From the NCBI GenBank assembly GCA_958296025.1, contig OY282430.1, positions 1,736,001 through 1,800,000 on the forward strand: DNA of 64,000 bases. The letters run 5' to 3'. Positions 1 to 9,887 of the stretch are shown here, piece after piece (positions within the stretch are counted from its first letter, which is position 1; the number at the start of each line of letters is the position of its first letter). The position numbers and the translations under genes were made by a program. This DNA comes from an uncultured Pseudomonadales bacterium (GTDB lineage Bacteria > Pseudomonadota > Gammaproteobacteria > Pseudomonadales > Azotimanducaceae). The notes under the pieces were generated by a model, which made no database searches, was not told the origin of the DNA, and worked only from the letters and a program-made list of their open reading frames with translations.

Positions 1-1
1 T

Positions 2-922
2 CAGTCCGCCATTGGCGGGCGCAACGTCACCTTCACGGTGGAGGGGCTGGAGCGCTACCCGGTCAACCTGCGCTACTCCCGGGAACTGCGGGACAACCTG
101 ACCATGCTGCGCCGGGTGCTGGTGCCAACCCCCACGGGCGCCCAAATCCCCCTGTCGCAGCTGGCCGACCTGGAGATCAGGAAGGGGCCGCCGTCCATCA
201 AGAGCGAGAACGCCCGTCCGAACGCCTGGATCTACATCGACTTGGACGGCGTGGACGTGGGCACTTGGGTGGGGCGGGCCAAGGAGACCCTAGCGCGGGA
301 ACTGCAACTGCCGGCCGGCTACAGCCTGGCTTGGAGCGGCCAGTACGAGTACATGGAGCGGGCTGCCGAGCGCCTGCAAATCATGGTGCCGATCACCTTG
401 GGCATCATCTTCCTACTGTTGTACCTGAACTTTCGGCGCATCTCTGACGCCCTGATCGTGATGCTGACCCTGCCCTTCGGCCTGGTCGGCGGCGTTTGGC
501 TGCTGTGGTGGCTGGGCTACCACCTAAGCGTTGCGGTAGGCGTCGGCTTCATCGCGCTGGCCGGCGTGGCCGCCGAACTGGGTGCCCTGCTGCTGTTCTT
601 CCTCAACGAGGCGACGGCCCGCTTTCGGCGGGAAGGGCGGTTGCGCACGAGAGCCGACTTGCATGCGGCGGTGCGTGAAGGCGCCGGCCTGCGGCTGCGG
701 CCCATCATGATGACGGTGGCGGCCACGATCGCCGGCCTGCTGCCCATCATGTGGGGCGCCGGGACGGGGGCTGAGACCATGCGTCGGATTGCGGCGCCGA
801 TGGTGGGTGGGTTGGTTTCGGCCACGGTGCTGACCTTGGTGGTGATCCCAGTGCTGTTCGCGTTGTTGCATGGGCGGGGGTTGCCTAAGGATGGGGCCGG
901 AGAGGAACCCCGACTTGACTAG
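2..922 (+). CDS. Heavy-metal efflux RND permease (CusA/CzcA type), C-terminal part
   Basis: The frame is open from the first bases of the window, so this is the C-terminal third (about 306 residues) of a longer gene that begins upstream. The family exports Cu, Ag, Zn, Co or Ni across both membranes as the inner-membrane pump of a tripartite complex. Visible are the periplasmic segment rich in PVN-RY-RELRD, typical of the CusA/CzcA porter domain, then the second transmembrane bundle (about residues 118-165 and 235-295) with GLLPIMWGAGTGAETMRRIA, characteristic of heavy-metal RND pumps. The metal-selecting transmembrane helix lies outside the window, so the metal cannot be called. It converges on the TonB receptor gene with only 14 bp between the stop codons. 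Confidence 0.9.
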   Translation, partial: QSAIGGRNVTFTVEGLERYPVNLRYSRELRDNLTMLRRVLVPTPTGAQIPLSQLADLEIRKGPPSIKSENARPNAWIYIDLDGVDVGTWVGRAKETLARELQLPAGYSLAWSGQYEYMERAAERLQIMVPITLGIIFLLLYLNFRRISDALIVMLTLPFGLVGGVWLLWWLGYHLSVAVGVGFIALAGVAAELGALLLFFLNEATARFRREGRLRTRADLHAAVREGAGLRLRPIMMTVAATIAGLLPIMWGAGTGAETMRRIAAPMVGGLVSATVLTLVVIPVLFALLHGRGLPKDGAGEEPRLD

Positions 923-936
923 CTGAAAAACAGTCC

Positions 937-3144
937 CTAGTAGGTCATCGCCAGGCTGATGCCGGCGGTGCGCGGCCTGTTGTAGATCAAGGACTGCATG
1001 CCCAAGAAGTCGAAGCCGTCCGCTATGTAGTTCTTGTCGCCTAGGTTCCGCACGAAGATGGCCACCCGATAGCGGCCGTCTCCGCTGGCCCAGGCCGCCC
1101 TGAGGTTCCAAACGAGGTAGTCGCCGCCCACGTCAAGGAGCTGATTGGCGGGGCTGAAGAAGTACTCGTCCGAGTAGTTGAAATCAACTTGCAGGGAGCC
1201 TTCGCCGCTGTGCATCGGCTGCATCAGGCGAAAGACGCCGTTGGCGGATAGGTCCGGGGCAAGCACCAGTTCGGAGCCGGAGAGATCGGTCACTGATCCG
1301 TCCAACCCAACGGTCATGAAATTCGCGGTCTCGGTGCGCAGATGGCCCAGCCCCAACCCCATTTCAAAGTAGGCGGTGGGCGCGGCGACCAACTCCGCCT
1401 CAAATCCCCACACCTCGGCGCTGCCGGCGTTGGCGAGGCGGGTCACTACGTTGCCGCCGCCGGGCAGCAAGTCAGGCGTAAACGCTTGAAAGTCCTCGTA
1501 ATCGTTGTAGAAGGCGGTGAGGTTTAGACGCAACCGGCCGTCCATTTTCGTGGTCTTGAGGCCCGCTTCGTAAAGGGTGATCCGTTCGCTGTCATAAGGT
1601 GCCAGCTCCTCCGGCGTACCCAGGAAGCCACTGGTGTTGAAGCCGCCGCTCTTGAAGCCCTTGGCGACGTTGAGGAACAGCAGAGTGTTGTCGCCCGTCT
1701 GCCAATTCAAGCCGAGGTCCCAAGAGAGATTGTCGGATGCAAAATGGTCGTCCAGCATGAACGAAGGGAATGCGGGCATGTTCGGGGGGGAGTCCCAGTT
1801 GAACTCGCCGCCCGGGTCCACGCTGTTGCTGATGTCCTTCCTTTCACTGGTGAAGCGCAAGCCAGCCTCGGCGCTCAGCCAGTCGCTGATGCTGTGCTCC
1901 CAGTGGGCGAACAAGGCGAAGGCGTTGGTGTCTTGGTCATAGGCGTTGCTGAAGGAGGTGAATTCCGGCGGGCCGACGCTATGCAGTCCCTCCTTGTTGT
2001 CGCCATAGTAGTAGAAGCCCAGCAGCCAATGCGTCCCTTGGCCGTTGTTGTGCAGGCGCACTTCCTGGGTCACTTGGCCCGCGTCAATCGACAGGGTGCT
2101 GGCGTTGGGCAGGTCGATGCCGGCGAAGCTGGCCTCCGTGTGGGTCTTGTCAACGTTCTCAAAGGCGGTGATGGACACCAGCCGCCAGGCGCCGCGCTCC
2201 CAAGTCAGCTTGGCTGAGGTTCCAAAGGTGCGGTTGTCCAGATCGACGTCGAAATTTGGATCCAGCGTCACCCGGTTGGGGTTTGGATTTTCGTCCCGAA
2301 AGCCGAACGCATCAAAGCACTGACGCGCCCGGATGGCGTCAAGCTGGCAGTCGTCGCCGGCGGCCGTTAGCAAGCCGCGGTGCTTGTACACCGTAGGGAC
2401 GTTGTTGGCGTTGGCGCCGTGCAGGTTGAGGAGCAGGACGGTGGCTGGGTTCAGGTCGATGTCCAATTGCAGTCGGTAGGCTTCAACGTTGACGGCAGCG
2501 GAACGGCCGCCGCGAATCTGGTCCACTTGGTGGCCGTCGTTTTCGTCGTGCAGGAAGGAAGCCCGCCCGCGCACCCGGTCCGACAGCGAGCCGCCGGCGG
2601 CGCCTTCAAACTTGATCCGATCATAGCTGCCGATGGTGGCCTCGCCGTAGGCTTCAAACTCCGCGCTGGGCTTGCGGGTCACGAAGTGGATGAGGCCGGC
2701 GGTGTTGTTGCGGCCGTACAGCGTGCCCTGCGGGCCGCGCAGCACCTCCACCCGCTCGACATCGAAAAGCAGGGAGGCCTGGCCGGGCAGGGTGCCTAGC
2801 AGAACCTCGTCCACATACATGGCCACCGGGCTTTCGGCGGTGTCGGTGAAGGCGTTGATGCCGACTCCGCGAATCGACAACCCCGGCGTCGTTCCCTCGC
2901 CGGCCGGGGCGGTGTGGTTGAAGTTCGGGGTGTGGGAGGTGACGGCGGCCACGTCGTCCATCCCCAACGCCTTGAATTGGTCTCCTCTGATGGCCGTCAC
3001 CGAGGCACTCACATCCTGGATGTTCTGCTCCCGCTTCTGCGCAACGACCACAACTTCCTCAATGACGCCGGCCGCTTGCGGCGCACTGCTCAGCAGCAGC
3101 AACCCAAGGCACAGGCCGCTGTGCGTCAGACTTGCGCGGAGCAT
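937..3144 (-). CDS. TonB-dependent outer-membrane receptor
   Basis: About 735 residues. It starts with a signal peptide (MLRASL, then a leucine-rich core ending APQAAG). A plug domain follows (EEVVVVAQKREQNIQDVSAS, then RVEVLRGPQGTLYGRNNTAG), and then a long beta-barrel ending in an aromatic residue (LAMTY), as expected for an outer-membrane barrel. The family imports siderophores, vitamin B12, nickel or carbohydrates using energy from TonB-ExbBD; the ligand cannot be told here. The start at 3144 is chosen because it places the signal peptide at the N-terminus. In-frame ATGs at 3231 and 3267 would add 29-41 polar residues in front of it, although the 3231 ATG has a G-rich run directly upstream. 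No TonB or ABC transporter genes are nearby. The dipeptidase gene lies upstream on the same strand. Confidence 0.88.
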   Translation of the reverse strand: MLRASLTHSGLCLGLLLLSSAPQAAGVIEEVVVVAQKREQNIQDVSASVTAIRGDQFKALGMDDVAAVTSHTPNFNHTAPAGEGTTPGLSIRGVGINAFTDTAESPVAMYVDEVLLGTLPGQASLLFDVERVEVLRGPQGTLYGRNNTAGLIHFVTRKPSAEFEAYGEATIGSYDRIKFEGAAGGSLSDRVRGRASFLHDENDGHQVDQIRGGRSAAVNVEAYRLQLDIDLNPATVLLLNLHGANANNVPTVYKHRGLLTAAGDDCQLDAIRARQCFDAFGFRDENPNPNRVTLDPNFDVDLDNRTFGTSAKLTWERGAWRLVSITAFENVDKTHTEASFAGIDLPNASTLSIDAGQVTQEVRLHNNGQGTHWLLGFYYYGDNKEGLHSVGPPEFTSFSNAYDQDTNAFALFAHWEHSISDWLSAEAGLRFTSERKDISNSVDPGGEFNWDSPPNMPAFPSFMLDDHFASDNLSWDLGLNWQTGDNTLLFLNVAKGFKSGGFNTSGFLGTPEELAPYDSERITLYEAGLKTTKMDGRLRLNLTAFYNDYEDFQAFTPDLLPGGGNVVTRLANAGSAEVWGFEAELVAAPTAYFEMGLGLGHLRTETANFMTVGLDGSVTDLSGSELVLAPDLSANGVFRLMQPMHSGEGSLQVDFNYSDEYFFSPANQLLDVGGDYLVWNLRAAWASGDGRYRVAIFVRNLGDKNYIADGFDFLGMQSLIYNRPRTAGISLAMTY

Positions 3145-3238
3145 GCCGTCGTTCCGTCCACCGACGCTGCGATGGGCGTCGCGATGTTGCCTCGAATGGC
3201 GAATTCCGCGACGTTCATCGGTTGCCTTCATCCCCCCA

Positions 3239-4057
3239 TCACTGGCCGTCGCCGGCATGGCCGGCAATTTGCACTGGAAAGTCGAAGTAAATGTCCGGGT
3301 GTGGCTCGGCGGCCAGTGTGTAGTGCCACCACTCCTTGTCGTAGTTGACGAATCCGTGCTTTTCCATCGCCTCCTTCAGCAGCAGCCGGTTGGCCCTTTG
3401 TTGCTCTGAGATACGCGGGTCTGCGGTGTTGGATAGGCTGTCGAAGTAGTCAAAGGCGGTGCCCATGTCCAGTTCGGTGGCGTCGGAAAGCCTCACCAAG
3501 GTCAGGTCCAGGGTGCTGCCGCGGCTGTGCCCGGAGCGATCCGCGATGTAGCCCTTCTCGAACAGCTGGGATTTGTCCTCCGCCGGGTAGTATTCCGCTT
3601 TCTTTGCTTGGTCGCTTAGGTCCCGTGCCCAGCGGACGAAGCGGTCCACCGCCCGCTGCGGGCGGAAGCAGTCGAAGATCTTGAGGCTGCGGCCTTGCGC
3701 GTTCATGTCCTTTTGCACCTTCACCAAGGCGGTGGCGGCGGGCTCGGTGAGTAGGCAGAGGGGCTCGTTGTAGCCATCCACCTTGGCGCCGGTGAAGTTG
3801 TTGGCTGTGTGATAGCGGATGTCGAAGAGGGCGGAGGGGATGGCCTCGTTGACCACTACGGCGGCGAATGTGTCCAGCGCCTGTGGCATGGGCGCATCGG
3901 GGGCAGGGGATGCGGCGGTGCTGGCGGGTGCGTCCCGGCTGGACGCATCGCCGGCATCGGCCTGCCCCGCGCCGCCATCCCGTGCGCCGCAACTGGCTAA
4001 GAGCATGATGGCGGCTAGTGGAAGGAGTTTTCGCACCTTGCCTTGAGTGAGTTCCAT
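3239..4057 (-). CDS. D-Ala-D-Ala dipeptidase family lipoprotein (DdpX/VanX-like)
   Basis: About 272 residues. The N-terminus is a lipoprotein signal (RKLLPLAAIMLLASC), so the product is probably anchored in the periplasm. The catalytic region carries the VanX-type zinc motif SGHSRGSTLDL near residue 175 (SxHxxGxAxD class; note T where many members have A) and KEWWHY near residue 239, which supplies the base Glu and the third zinc His. These enzymes cut D-Ala-D-Ala or related peptidoglycan fragments, so recycling of wall peptides is the likely role. The ATG at 4057 is preferred because it leaves a compact signal peptide; 4084 is an alternative. Between the signal and the catalytic domain lies a low-complexity Ala/Asp/Ser/Pro linker of about 40 residues. 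Confidence 0.85.
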   Translation of the reverse strand: MELTQGKVRKLLPLAAIMLLASCGARDGGAGQADAGDASSRDAPASTAASPAPDAPMPQALDTFAAVVVNEAIPSALFDIRYHTANNFTGAKVDGYNEPLCLLTEPAATALVKVQKDMNAQGRSLKIFDCFRPQRAVDRFVRWARDLSDQAKKAEYYPAEDKSQLFEKGYIADRSGHSRGSTLDLTLVRLSDATELDMGTAFDYFDSLSNTADPRISEQQRANRLLLKEAMEKHGFVNYDKEWWHYTLAAEPHPDIYFDFPVQIAGHAGDGQ

Positions 4058-4172
4058 CGATCCGTCTGCGACCATAGGGCACATCCTAGCGCAAGTGTAA
4101 GCGGATACCTCGCCAAATCGTTTTGCTCCTTCGACTGCGCGGATGCGATGCGGGACTGCAATGCCTTATGGC

Positions 4173-4178
4173 TATACT
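4173..4178 (+). promoter_or_regulatory. Possible -10 element for the malate synthase gene
   Basis: TATACT lies 35 bp upstream of the malate synthase start, followed by a C-rich stretch and GGCAGGAG as ribosome binding site just before the ATG. I see no convincing -35 box, so the call rests on the -10 match and position only. Confidence 0.3.
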
Positions 4179-4213
4179 AACCCCCTTCCAAAAAACCAAG
4201 GCAGGAGCACTTC

Positions 4214-6409
4214 ATGGCCGAACGGGTGCGGCGGGGCGGCCTTTCCGTGGCGGCGGAACTAGATGAGTTGGTGCGCACAAGGATGCTGCCCGGCAGCGGC
4301 GTCGAAGCGGAAGCCTTCTGGACCGGCTTCAAAGCGGCGCTGGCGGAATTAGGCCCAAGCAACCGGGCGCTGTTGGACAAGCGAGCGGCCCTGCAGGCGC
4401 AGATCGACCGCTGGCATCTGCACCGCAAGGGTCAGCCCGTGGACGCGGCGGCGTACAAAGCCTTCCTCCGGGAAATCGGCTATCTGGTTCCGCCGCCGCC
4501 CGATTTCACCATCGAAACCGCCAATGTGGATGCGGAAATCGCCACCCTGGCCGGCCCGCAGCTCGTGGTGCCGGTGATGAACGCCCGCTACGCCCTCAAC
4601 GCCGCCAACGCCCGTTGGGCCAGCCTCTATGACGCCCTCTACGGCACCGATGTGCTGCCGGAGGCCCCAGGCCGGGAGAAGGGCGCAAGCTACAACCCGG
4701 CACGGGGGGAGATCGTCGTCGAACGGGCCGCGGAATTTCTCGACCAAACCGTGCCCTTGGACGGCGCCAGCCACAAGGACGTGTGCCTGTACGCCGTCGG
4801 CGCCGGCTTCGGTGGCAACCAGCTGCGGACGGTGCTGACGGACGGCGGCAACACGGGGCTGGCGAGTCCATCGCAGTTTTGCGGCCATGCCGGGGACGCG
4901 GCGGCGCCCAAGATCGTGCTGCTTAGGAACAACGGGCTGCACATCGAGCTGCAGATCGACCCAGTCCACCCCGTGGGCGCCGCCCATGCCGCCGGCGTCA
5001 AGGACATCGTGCTGGAGTCCGCCGTCACCACCATTCAGGACTGCGAGGATTCCGTGGCGGCGGTGGATGCCGAGGACAAGTGCCTCGTTTACCGCAATTG
5101 GCTGGGCCTGATGCAAGGGAACTTGGAGACGACCTTGCACAAGGGCGGGCGCCCCATCGTCCGCCGCCTCAACCCGGACCGGGAGTACGTCGGCACGGAC
5201 GGCCTGCCCCTCAGCCTGCCGGGGCGCAGCCTGATGCTGGTGCGCAACGTCGGCCATCTGATGACCACGGATGCGGTGCTGGACGGCGAGGGCGGGGAGG
5301 TGCCGGAGGGCTTTCTGGATGCTTTCGTCACCGCCCTCGCCGCACTGCATGACCTGCGCGGCGCCCATGCCGGGCGCAACTCCCGCGCCGGCAGCGTTTA
5401 CATCGTCAAGCCGAAGATGCATGGCCCGGAGGAGGTGGCGCTGACCGTGGCCCTGTTCGCCAAGGTGGAGGCAACCTTGGGCTTGGCGGCAAACACCCTC
5501 AAGATTGGCATCATGGACGAGGAAAGGCGCACCACCGTCAACCTCGCCGCCTGCGTGTATGAGGCGCGGTGCCGCATCGTGTTCATCAACACCGGCTTTC
5601 TGGACCGCACCGGGGATGAAATCCATACCAGCATGGAGGCTGGCGCCTTCCTGCCCAAGGAGCGCATCAAGGCGCAGCCTTGGATTGCCGCCTACGAGGA
5701 CGCCAATGTGGATGTGGGGCTGGCCAGCGGCTTCCGCGGCCGCGCCCAAATCGGCAAGGGCATGTGGCCAAAGCCGGACGAGATGGCGGAGATGCTGATG
5801 ATCAAGGTCAGCCATCCCGAAGCCGGCGCCAACACCGCTTGGGTGCCTTCGCCCACCGCCGCCGCCTTGCATGCCCTGCACTACCACCAAGTGGATGTGG
5901 CGGCGCGGCAGGCGGCCTTGGAGAGCCGCGTCCCGGCCAGCTTGGATGACATCCTGCGCATCCCCCTGCTGGCCGGCGAAAACCTTTCGCCGGCCGAAGT
6001 GCAGGCGGAACTGGACAACAACGCCCAAGGCATCCTCGGCTACGTCGTGCGCTGGATCGACCAAGGGGTGGGCTGTTCCAAGGTGCTGGACATCCACAAT
6101 GTGGGGCTGATGGAGGACCGCGCCACCCTGCGCATCTCCAGCCAGCACATCGCCAACTGGCTGCACCACGGCGTTTGCAGCGAAACCCAGGTGCTGGCCA
6201 CCCTTAAGCGCATGGCGGCGGTGGTGGACGCGCAAAATGCGGACGATCCAACCTACCGCAACATGGCCCCGAACTTTGATCTCAGCATCGCCTTCCAAGC
6301 CGCCAAGGACCTTGTCTTTAAGGGCCGCGCCCAGCCCAGCGGCTACACCGAACCCATCCTGCACGCCCGGCGGCGGCAGGCGAAGGCGCTTTTGACTGCG
6401 TTGCCATGA
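4214..6409 (+). CDS. glcB: Malate synthase G
   Basis: 731 residues, the usual length of the large monomeric G isoform (about 720-730). It condenses glyoxylate with acetyl-CoA to malate, completing the glyoxylate shunt or glycolate use. Family landmarks include the N-terminal helical cap, the internal [20 protein letters not shown] active-site block near residue 390, the [19 protein letters not shown] region near 445, and [20 protein letters not shown] near the C-terminus. A GGCAGGAG ribosome site precedes the start. No isocitrate lyase is in the window, so whether it serves the shunt or glycolate metabolism cannot be settled here. Its stop overlaps the next short reading frame by four bases (ATGA). 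Confidence 0.95.
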   Translation: MAERVRRGGLSVAAELDELVRTRMLPGSGVEAEAFWTGFKAALAELGPSNRALLDKRAALQAQIDRWHLHRKGQPVDAAAYKAFLREIGYLVPPPPDFTIETANVDAEIATLAGPQLVVPVMNARYALNAANARWASLYDALYGTDVLPEAPGREKGASYNPARGEIVVERAAEFLDQTVPLDGASHKDVCLYAVGAGFGGNQLRTVLTDGGNTGLASPSQFCGHAGDAAAPKIVLLRNNGLHIELQIDPVHPVGAAHAAGVKDIVLESAVTTIQDCEDSVAAVDAEDKCLVYRNWLGLMQGNLETTLHKGGRPIVRRLNPDREYVGTDGLPLSLPGRSLMLVRNVGHLMTTDAVLDGEGGEVPEGFLDAFVTALAALHDLRGAHAGRNSRAGSVYIVKPKMHGPEEVALTVALFAKVEATLGLAANTLKIGIMDEERRTTVNLAACVYEARCRIVFINTGFLDRTGDEIHTSMEAGAFLPKERIKAQPWIAAYEDANVDVGLASGFRGRAQIGKGMWPKPDEMAEMLMIKVSHPEAGANTAWVPSPTAAALHALHYHQVDVAARQAALESRVPASLDDILRIPLLAGENLSPAEVQAELDNNAQGILGYVVRWIDQGVGCSKVLDIHNVGLMEDRATLRISSQHIANWLHHGVCSETQVLATLKRMAAVVDAQNADDPTYRNMAPNFDLSIAFQAAKDLVFKGRAQPSGYTEPILHARRRQAKALLTALP

Positions 6410-6618
6410 GGTTGGCCGGTGCTGATGTGGGCGCCACCAATGCCCATGTGCAGGTGATTGAGGATGGCGGGACGGTGTTGGCCACATCCCGCCATGTGGC
6501 GGACTTCGGGGATGGACCGGCCTTGTTGCGGAAAACTCTAGGCAACGTCGCCACAGGGTTCCGCGGCGTTGGCGGGCGCACGCTGTACTATGCAGCGTTC
6601 GTCGCACGGTCTCGTTAA
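6406..6618 (+). pseudogene. Short glucokinase/ASKHA-like N-terminal fragment
   Basis: 70 residues starting in an ATGA overlap with malate synthase. The first 15 residues carry the phosphate-binding signature of sugar kinases (GADVGATNA, compare DxGxTN of glucokinase), and the next 30 residues are compatible with a glucokinase N-terminus. The frame then ends, far short of the 300+ residues of a kinase, and the permease gene starts 6 bp later. I read it as a truncated kinase remnant. A short coupled protein of unknown function is the alternative. Confidence 0.4.
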
Positions 6619-6623
6619 CAGGA

Positions 6624-8363
6624 ATGAACACAGGACTTCGCTACGAAGCCGACGGCGCTCCATCGGCGTGGCTTGCTCTCGGCCAAGGGGCCCAGATCGT
6701 CATGCTGACGATCAATGTCAACGTCATGCTGGCTGCCGTCACCTTCCGAGGCGGCGGCGTGGACCACTATCTGCTTTGGGGCGTTTTCGCGACCCTGCTC
6801 TGCGCTGGCGTTGGCACGATTCTGCAGGCCCTACGGTTCGGCCGCGTCGGCACGGGCTATTGCGTGTTGGCGGGCACCTCCGCCATATTCGTTCCCGTTT
6901 CCACAACGGCGCTGGCCAGCGGCGGCCCGGCGCTGCTCGCCACCCTTGTGATGGCGGCGGCGCTCTTGCAGATGGCCATTTCCACCCGCCTGTCGCTCGT
7001 GCGGCGGCTGCTGACGCCGGCGGTTACGGGCACCGTCATCATGTTGGCGACGGTATCCGTCATGCCCGCTCTGGCTGGGCTGCTCAACCAAGTTCCCGCG
7101 GATGCGCCGCTCGCGGCGGCGCCGGTTTGCGCCCTCGTCACGGTGGCTCTCATCGTGGGCGTTGGCCTCAAAGGCAACGCCGTGCTGCGGCTGTGGGCAC
7201 CGGTCATCGGCGTCGCCGGTGGCGCGGTCGCCGGGGCGCTGTTCGGCATCTACGACACCCAGCGCGTGGCCGAAGCGCCATGGGTCGGCATGTCCGTGGT
7301 GGACTGGCCGGGCTTGGACCTCGCCTTCGGCGCGGAGTTCTGGGCGCTGCTGCCGGCGTTCGCCTTCATCTCGTTGGTGGCGGTCACAAGATCCATCGGC
7401 ACCATCGTCGCCACCCAGCGGATGTCGTGGAGTCGCCCCCGCGCCGTGGACTTCCGCGCCGTGCAGGGCGGCATCGCCGCGGAAGGCGCCGGCAATCTGC
7501 TGGCCGGCTTGACCGGCGGCGCCCCGAACACCGCCTATCCGATTAGCTCGTCCGTGATCGAACTCACCGGCGTGGCCGCGCGCCGGGTGGGCGTCGCCGC
7601 CGGCGCGATCCTGATTCTGGTGGCTTGCGCACCGAAGGCCCTGGCGGTTGTCATCGCCATTCCGAACCCCGTGGTGGCGGCCGCCATTGGTGTGGTGCTG
7701 GTTATGGTGTTCGTCGTCGGCTTGCGGCAAGTCATGCGAGAGGGCTTGGACTACTCCACCGGCTTGATCGTCGGGGTGTCGTTCTGGATTGGCGTGGGCT
7801 TTCAAGCGCAGTTGATCTTCCCCGACATCGTGGGGAACTTCGCCGGCGGGCTGTTCGGGAACGGCATGGTCGCCGGCGGCGCCACCGCCATCCTGCTGAC
7901 GCTGGCGGTGAACCTCACGCAGCCGCGCAGCGGGCGCTTTGTCGGGCGGGCGGAGGCGGCGGAGCTGGCGAACATCCAGGCGTTCCTGGCGGCGTTCGCC
8001 GCCCGCCGCCACTGGGACGACGCCATGCAGCACCGGCTGGCGGCGGCCGCCGAAGAGGCGCTGACGGCGGTGCTGGGGAGCGAGACGACGGAGAACGAGG
8101 ATGGCGATGGCGCACGGCAAGCCCGCCGGCTGCAGCTGACGGTGCGCGGCGCCGGCGACGGCGCAACGCTGGAGCTGGTCACCGCAGTCGCCGGCGAGGA
8201 GAACCTGCAGGATCGCATTGCCCTGCTCGGCGAGGAGCCGGCGGGCGAGGCGATGCGCGACGTGCCGTTGCGGCTGCTGCGCCATCTCGCGTCCTCCGTG
8301 CGCCATCAGCAGTTCCACAACGCGGATGTGCTAACCGTGCAGGTGGACGGCCCGCGGCGATAA
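6624..8363 (+). CDS. NCS2 (xanthine/uracil-type) permease with a C-terminal soluble domain
   Basis: 579 residues. Residues 15-435 form about 12-14 hydrophobic segments with the NCS2/SLC23 pattern, including GYCVLAGTSAIFVP near TM3 and the NTAYPISSSVIELTGVAARR segment near residue 305 that corresponds to the family's NQNxG/Q region before TM10. The family imports nucleobases or related compounds by proton or sodium symport; the substrate is not predictable here. About 135 residues follow that are not part of the transporter fold. They include a helix MQHRLAAAAEEALTAVL and an alternating beta/helix pattern reminiscent of a degenerate histidine-kinase-like ATPase domain, which could be regulatory. 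The ribosome site is poor (AGGA abuts the ATG), so translational coupling to the upstream frame is possible. Confidence 0.75.
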   Translation: MNTGLRYEADGAPSAWLALGQGAQIVMLTINVNVMLAAVTFRGGGVDHYLLWGVFATLLCAGVGTILQALRFGRVGTGYCVLAGTSAIFVPVSTTALASGGPALLATLVMAAALLQMAISTRLSLVRRLLTPAVTGTVIMLATVSVMPALAGLLNQVPADAPLAAAPVCALVTVALIVGVGLKGNAVLRLWAPVIGVAGGAVAGALFGIYDTQRVAEAPWVGMSVVDWPGLDLAFGAEFWALLPAFAFISLVAVTRSIGTIVATQRMSWSRPRAVDFRAVQGGIAAEGAGNLLAGLTGGAPNTAYPISSSVIELTGVAARRVGVAAGAILILVACAPKALAVVIAIPNPVVAAAIGVVLVMVFVVGLRQVMREGLDYSTGLIVGVSFWIGVGFQAQLIFPDIVGNFAGGLFGNGMVAGGATAILLTLAVNLTQPRSGRFVGRAEAAELANIQAFLAAFAARRHWDDAMQHRLAAAAEEALTAVLGSETTENEDGDGARQARRLQLTVRGAGDGATLELVTAVAGEENLQDRIALLGEEPAGEAMRDVPLRLLRHLASSVRHQQFHNADVLTVQVDGPRR

Positions 8364-8587
8364 CCCGACTTCCGCAACTCGGCGCAGGACCTGGATGCAA
8401 GTGGGGCTTACCAGACCGACGCCGTGGTGCGCCGATGGCGAGCATAGCGCCCCGCCAAACACTCTCAAACTCCACCCGGCAGATCCTTATTAGGGAATCA
8501 AGGGGCTTCAGGTGGAACGCTAAGCCGCTGCTGGTCTGTTCGCAGCGCTTACAATGCGCCCCTTTTTATTAGGCCGCGGAGCCGTCT

Positions 8588-9745
8588 ATGACCGACCACG
8601 TCGCCGAGCCGTCCATCACTTTGGGCGTTGAGGAAGAGTTTTTTCTGGTTGATCCGCATTCCCGGGACCTCATCGCCGACCCGAACCCAGCCATCTTTAA
8701 AGCCTGCGAACAGGCTGCCGGGGCGCATAAGGTGGTGCATGAGTTCCTGCGCTCGCAGATCGAGACCAACACGAGGGTCTGCGCCTCCATGGCGGAACTG
8801 CGCGGTGCGTTGATGGAGACCCGTCGCTTGGTGGCGGAGGCCGCCGCCCAGCATGGCGCTTGGGTGATGGCCACCTCCACCCATCCCTTCGCCGACTGGC
8901 ACGCCCAGGCCCCCACCCCCAAGGCGCGTTACGAGCGCTTCGCCACCACCTACCAGGAGAGCGTGCGCCGCCTGCTGGTGGGCGGCATGCACATCCACGC
9001 AGGTTTCGGCGATGCGGACAGCCGCATTCGCGTGATGACCGCCCTGCGCCGCTATCTGCCGCTGTTGGTGGCGCTGTCCGCCTCGTCCCCGTTCAACGGC
9101 GGGCGGGAGACGGGGTTCAAGTCCTATCGCCTCAACCTGATGGGTGCCTTGCCCCGCACCGGCCTGCCGCCGGTCCTGAACGGCCGGAAGGACTACGAGC
9201 GCTTGGTGCAGAACTACCGCGCCTTGGAGTTGATCAACGACGGCAGCGAGCTTTGGTGGGACATGCGCCCCTCGTCCCGCTACCCCACCGTGGAAATTCG
9301 CATCTGCGACGTCTGCACCCGCATTGAGGACGCCCTGTGCGTTGCCGCCCTCTACGCCGTCCTGATCCGCTACCTACTGCGCCAAGACGGCCTGCCGCCT
9401 GGCCCGCCCACCGAGATCATCGCCGAAAATCGCTGGCTGGCCTGCCGCTACGGGGTCCTCGCCTTCTTCGGCGAACCGGCCTTCGGCGGCCGCGTCGATA
9501 TTTACGACTACGCCGCCAAACTGGTGGAGCTCTTGGCCGAGGACGCCCGCGCCCTAGGCTGCGAGGAGGACTTGCAACGAGTTCCCGCCATCATCCGCGA
9601 GGGCGCCGGCGCCGACCGCCAAATCGACCTCTACCGCCTGCGGCGGCTGGAAGGCGACAGCGAAGCGGAAGCCCTGCGGGCCGTGGTGGACTCGGCGGTG
9701 GCGGAAACCCGTGGCGCTAACCGGTTTGCCGCTGCGGCGGAGTAG
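8588..9745 (+). CDS. YbdK-like carboxylate-amine ligase (glutamate-cysteine ligase family 2)
   Basis: 385 residues, typical for the GCS2/YbdK family (about 370). These ATP-grasp-like ligases join a carboxylate, usually glutamate, to an amine such as cysteine, with weak gamma-glutamylcysteine synthetase activity known for E. coli YbdK. Key features are the start GVEEEFFLVD with the metal-binding Glu cluster, HEFLRSQIETNT, GGMHIHAGF near residue 133, and WWDMRPSSRYPTVEIRICDV near residue 220. A GCGGAG ribosome site lies 5 bp before the ATG. It could take part in glutathione-like thiol synthesis, but no gshB is adjacent. Confidence 0.88.
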   Translation: MTDHVAEPSITLGVEEEFFLVDPHSRDLIADPNPAIFKACEQAAGAHKVVHEFLRSQIETNTRVCASMAELRGALMETRRLVAEAAAQHGAWVMATSTHPFADWHAQAPTPKARYERFATTYQESVRRLLVGGMHIHAGFGDADSRIRVMTALRRYLPLLVALSASSPFNGGRETGFKSYRLNLMGALPRTGLPPVLNGRKDYERLVQNYRALELINDGSELWWDMRPSSRYPTVEIRICDVCTRIEDALCVAALYAVLIRYLLRQDGLPPGPPTEIIAENRWLACRYGVLAFFGEPAFGGRVDIYDYAAKLVELLAEDARALGCEEDLQRVPAIIREGAGADRQIDLYRLRRLEGDSEAEALRAVVDSAVAETRGANRFAAAAE

Positions 9746-9827
9746 CTCGCGCAAGCTGTCCCACGAGCCGTTCCGACGCCGCTCCCCGCCGGTCGCCTCG
9801 CCGGCGGCGGGCGGCGGGGCAAGGGCG

Positions 9828-9857
9828 TTGCCGGCGGCCGTTGCGCGGCGTTACACT
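9828..9857 (+). promoter_or_regulatory. Sigma-70-like promoter of the carbonic anhydrase gene
   Basis: TTGCCG (9828-9833) and TACACT (9852-9857) are separated by 18 bp and end 30 bp before the carbonic anhydrase ATG. Both boxes are recognisable but not consensus. Confidence 0.45.
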
Positions 9858-9887
9858 GCCGACAGTCCTAGGATCAGGGGAAACGCC

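Noticed and set aside
4349-6631. 760-codon frame antisense to malate synthase
   Set aside because: Shadow frame over a conserved enzyme; His/Arg/Gly-rich with no recognisable motif.
6831-8318. 495-codon frame antisense to the NCS2 permease
   Set aside because: Shadow frame, composition typical of reversed GC-rich membrane protein DNA.
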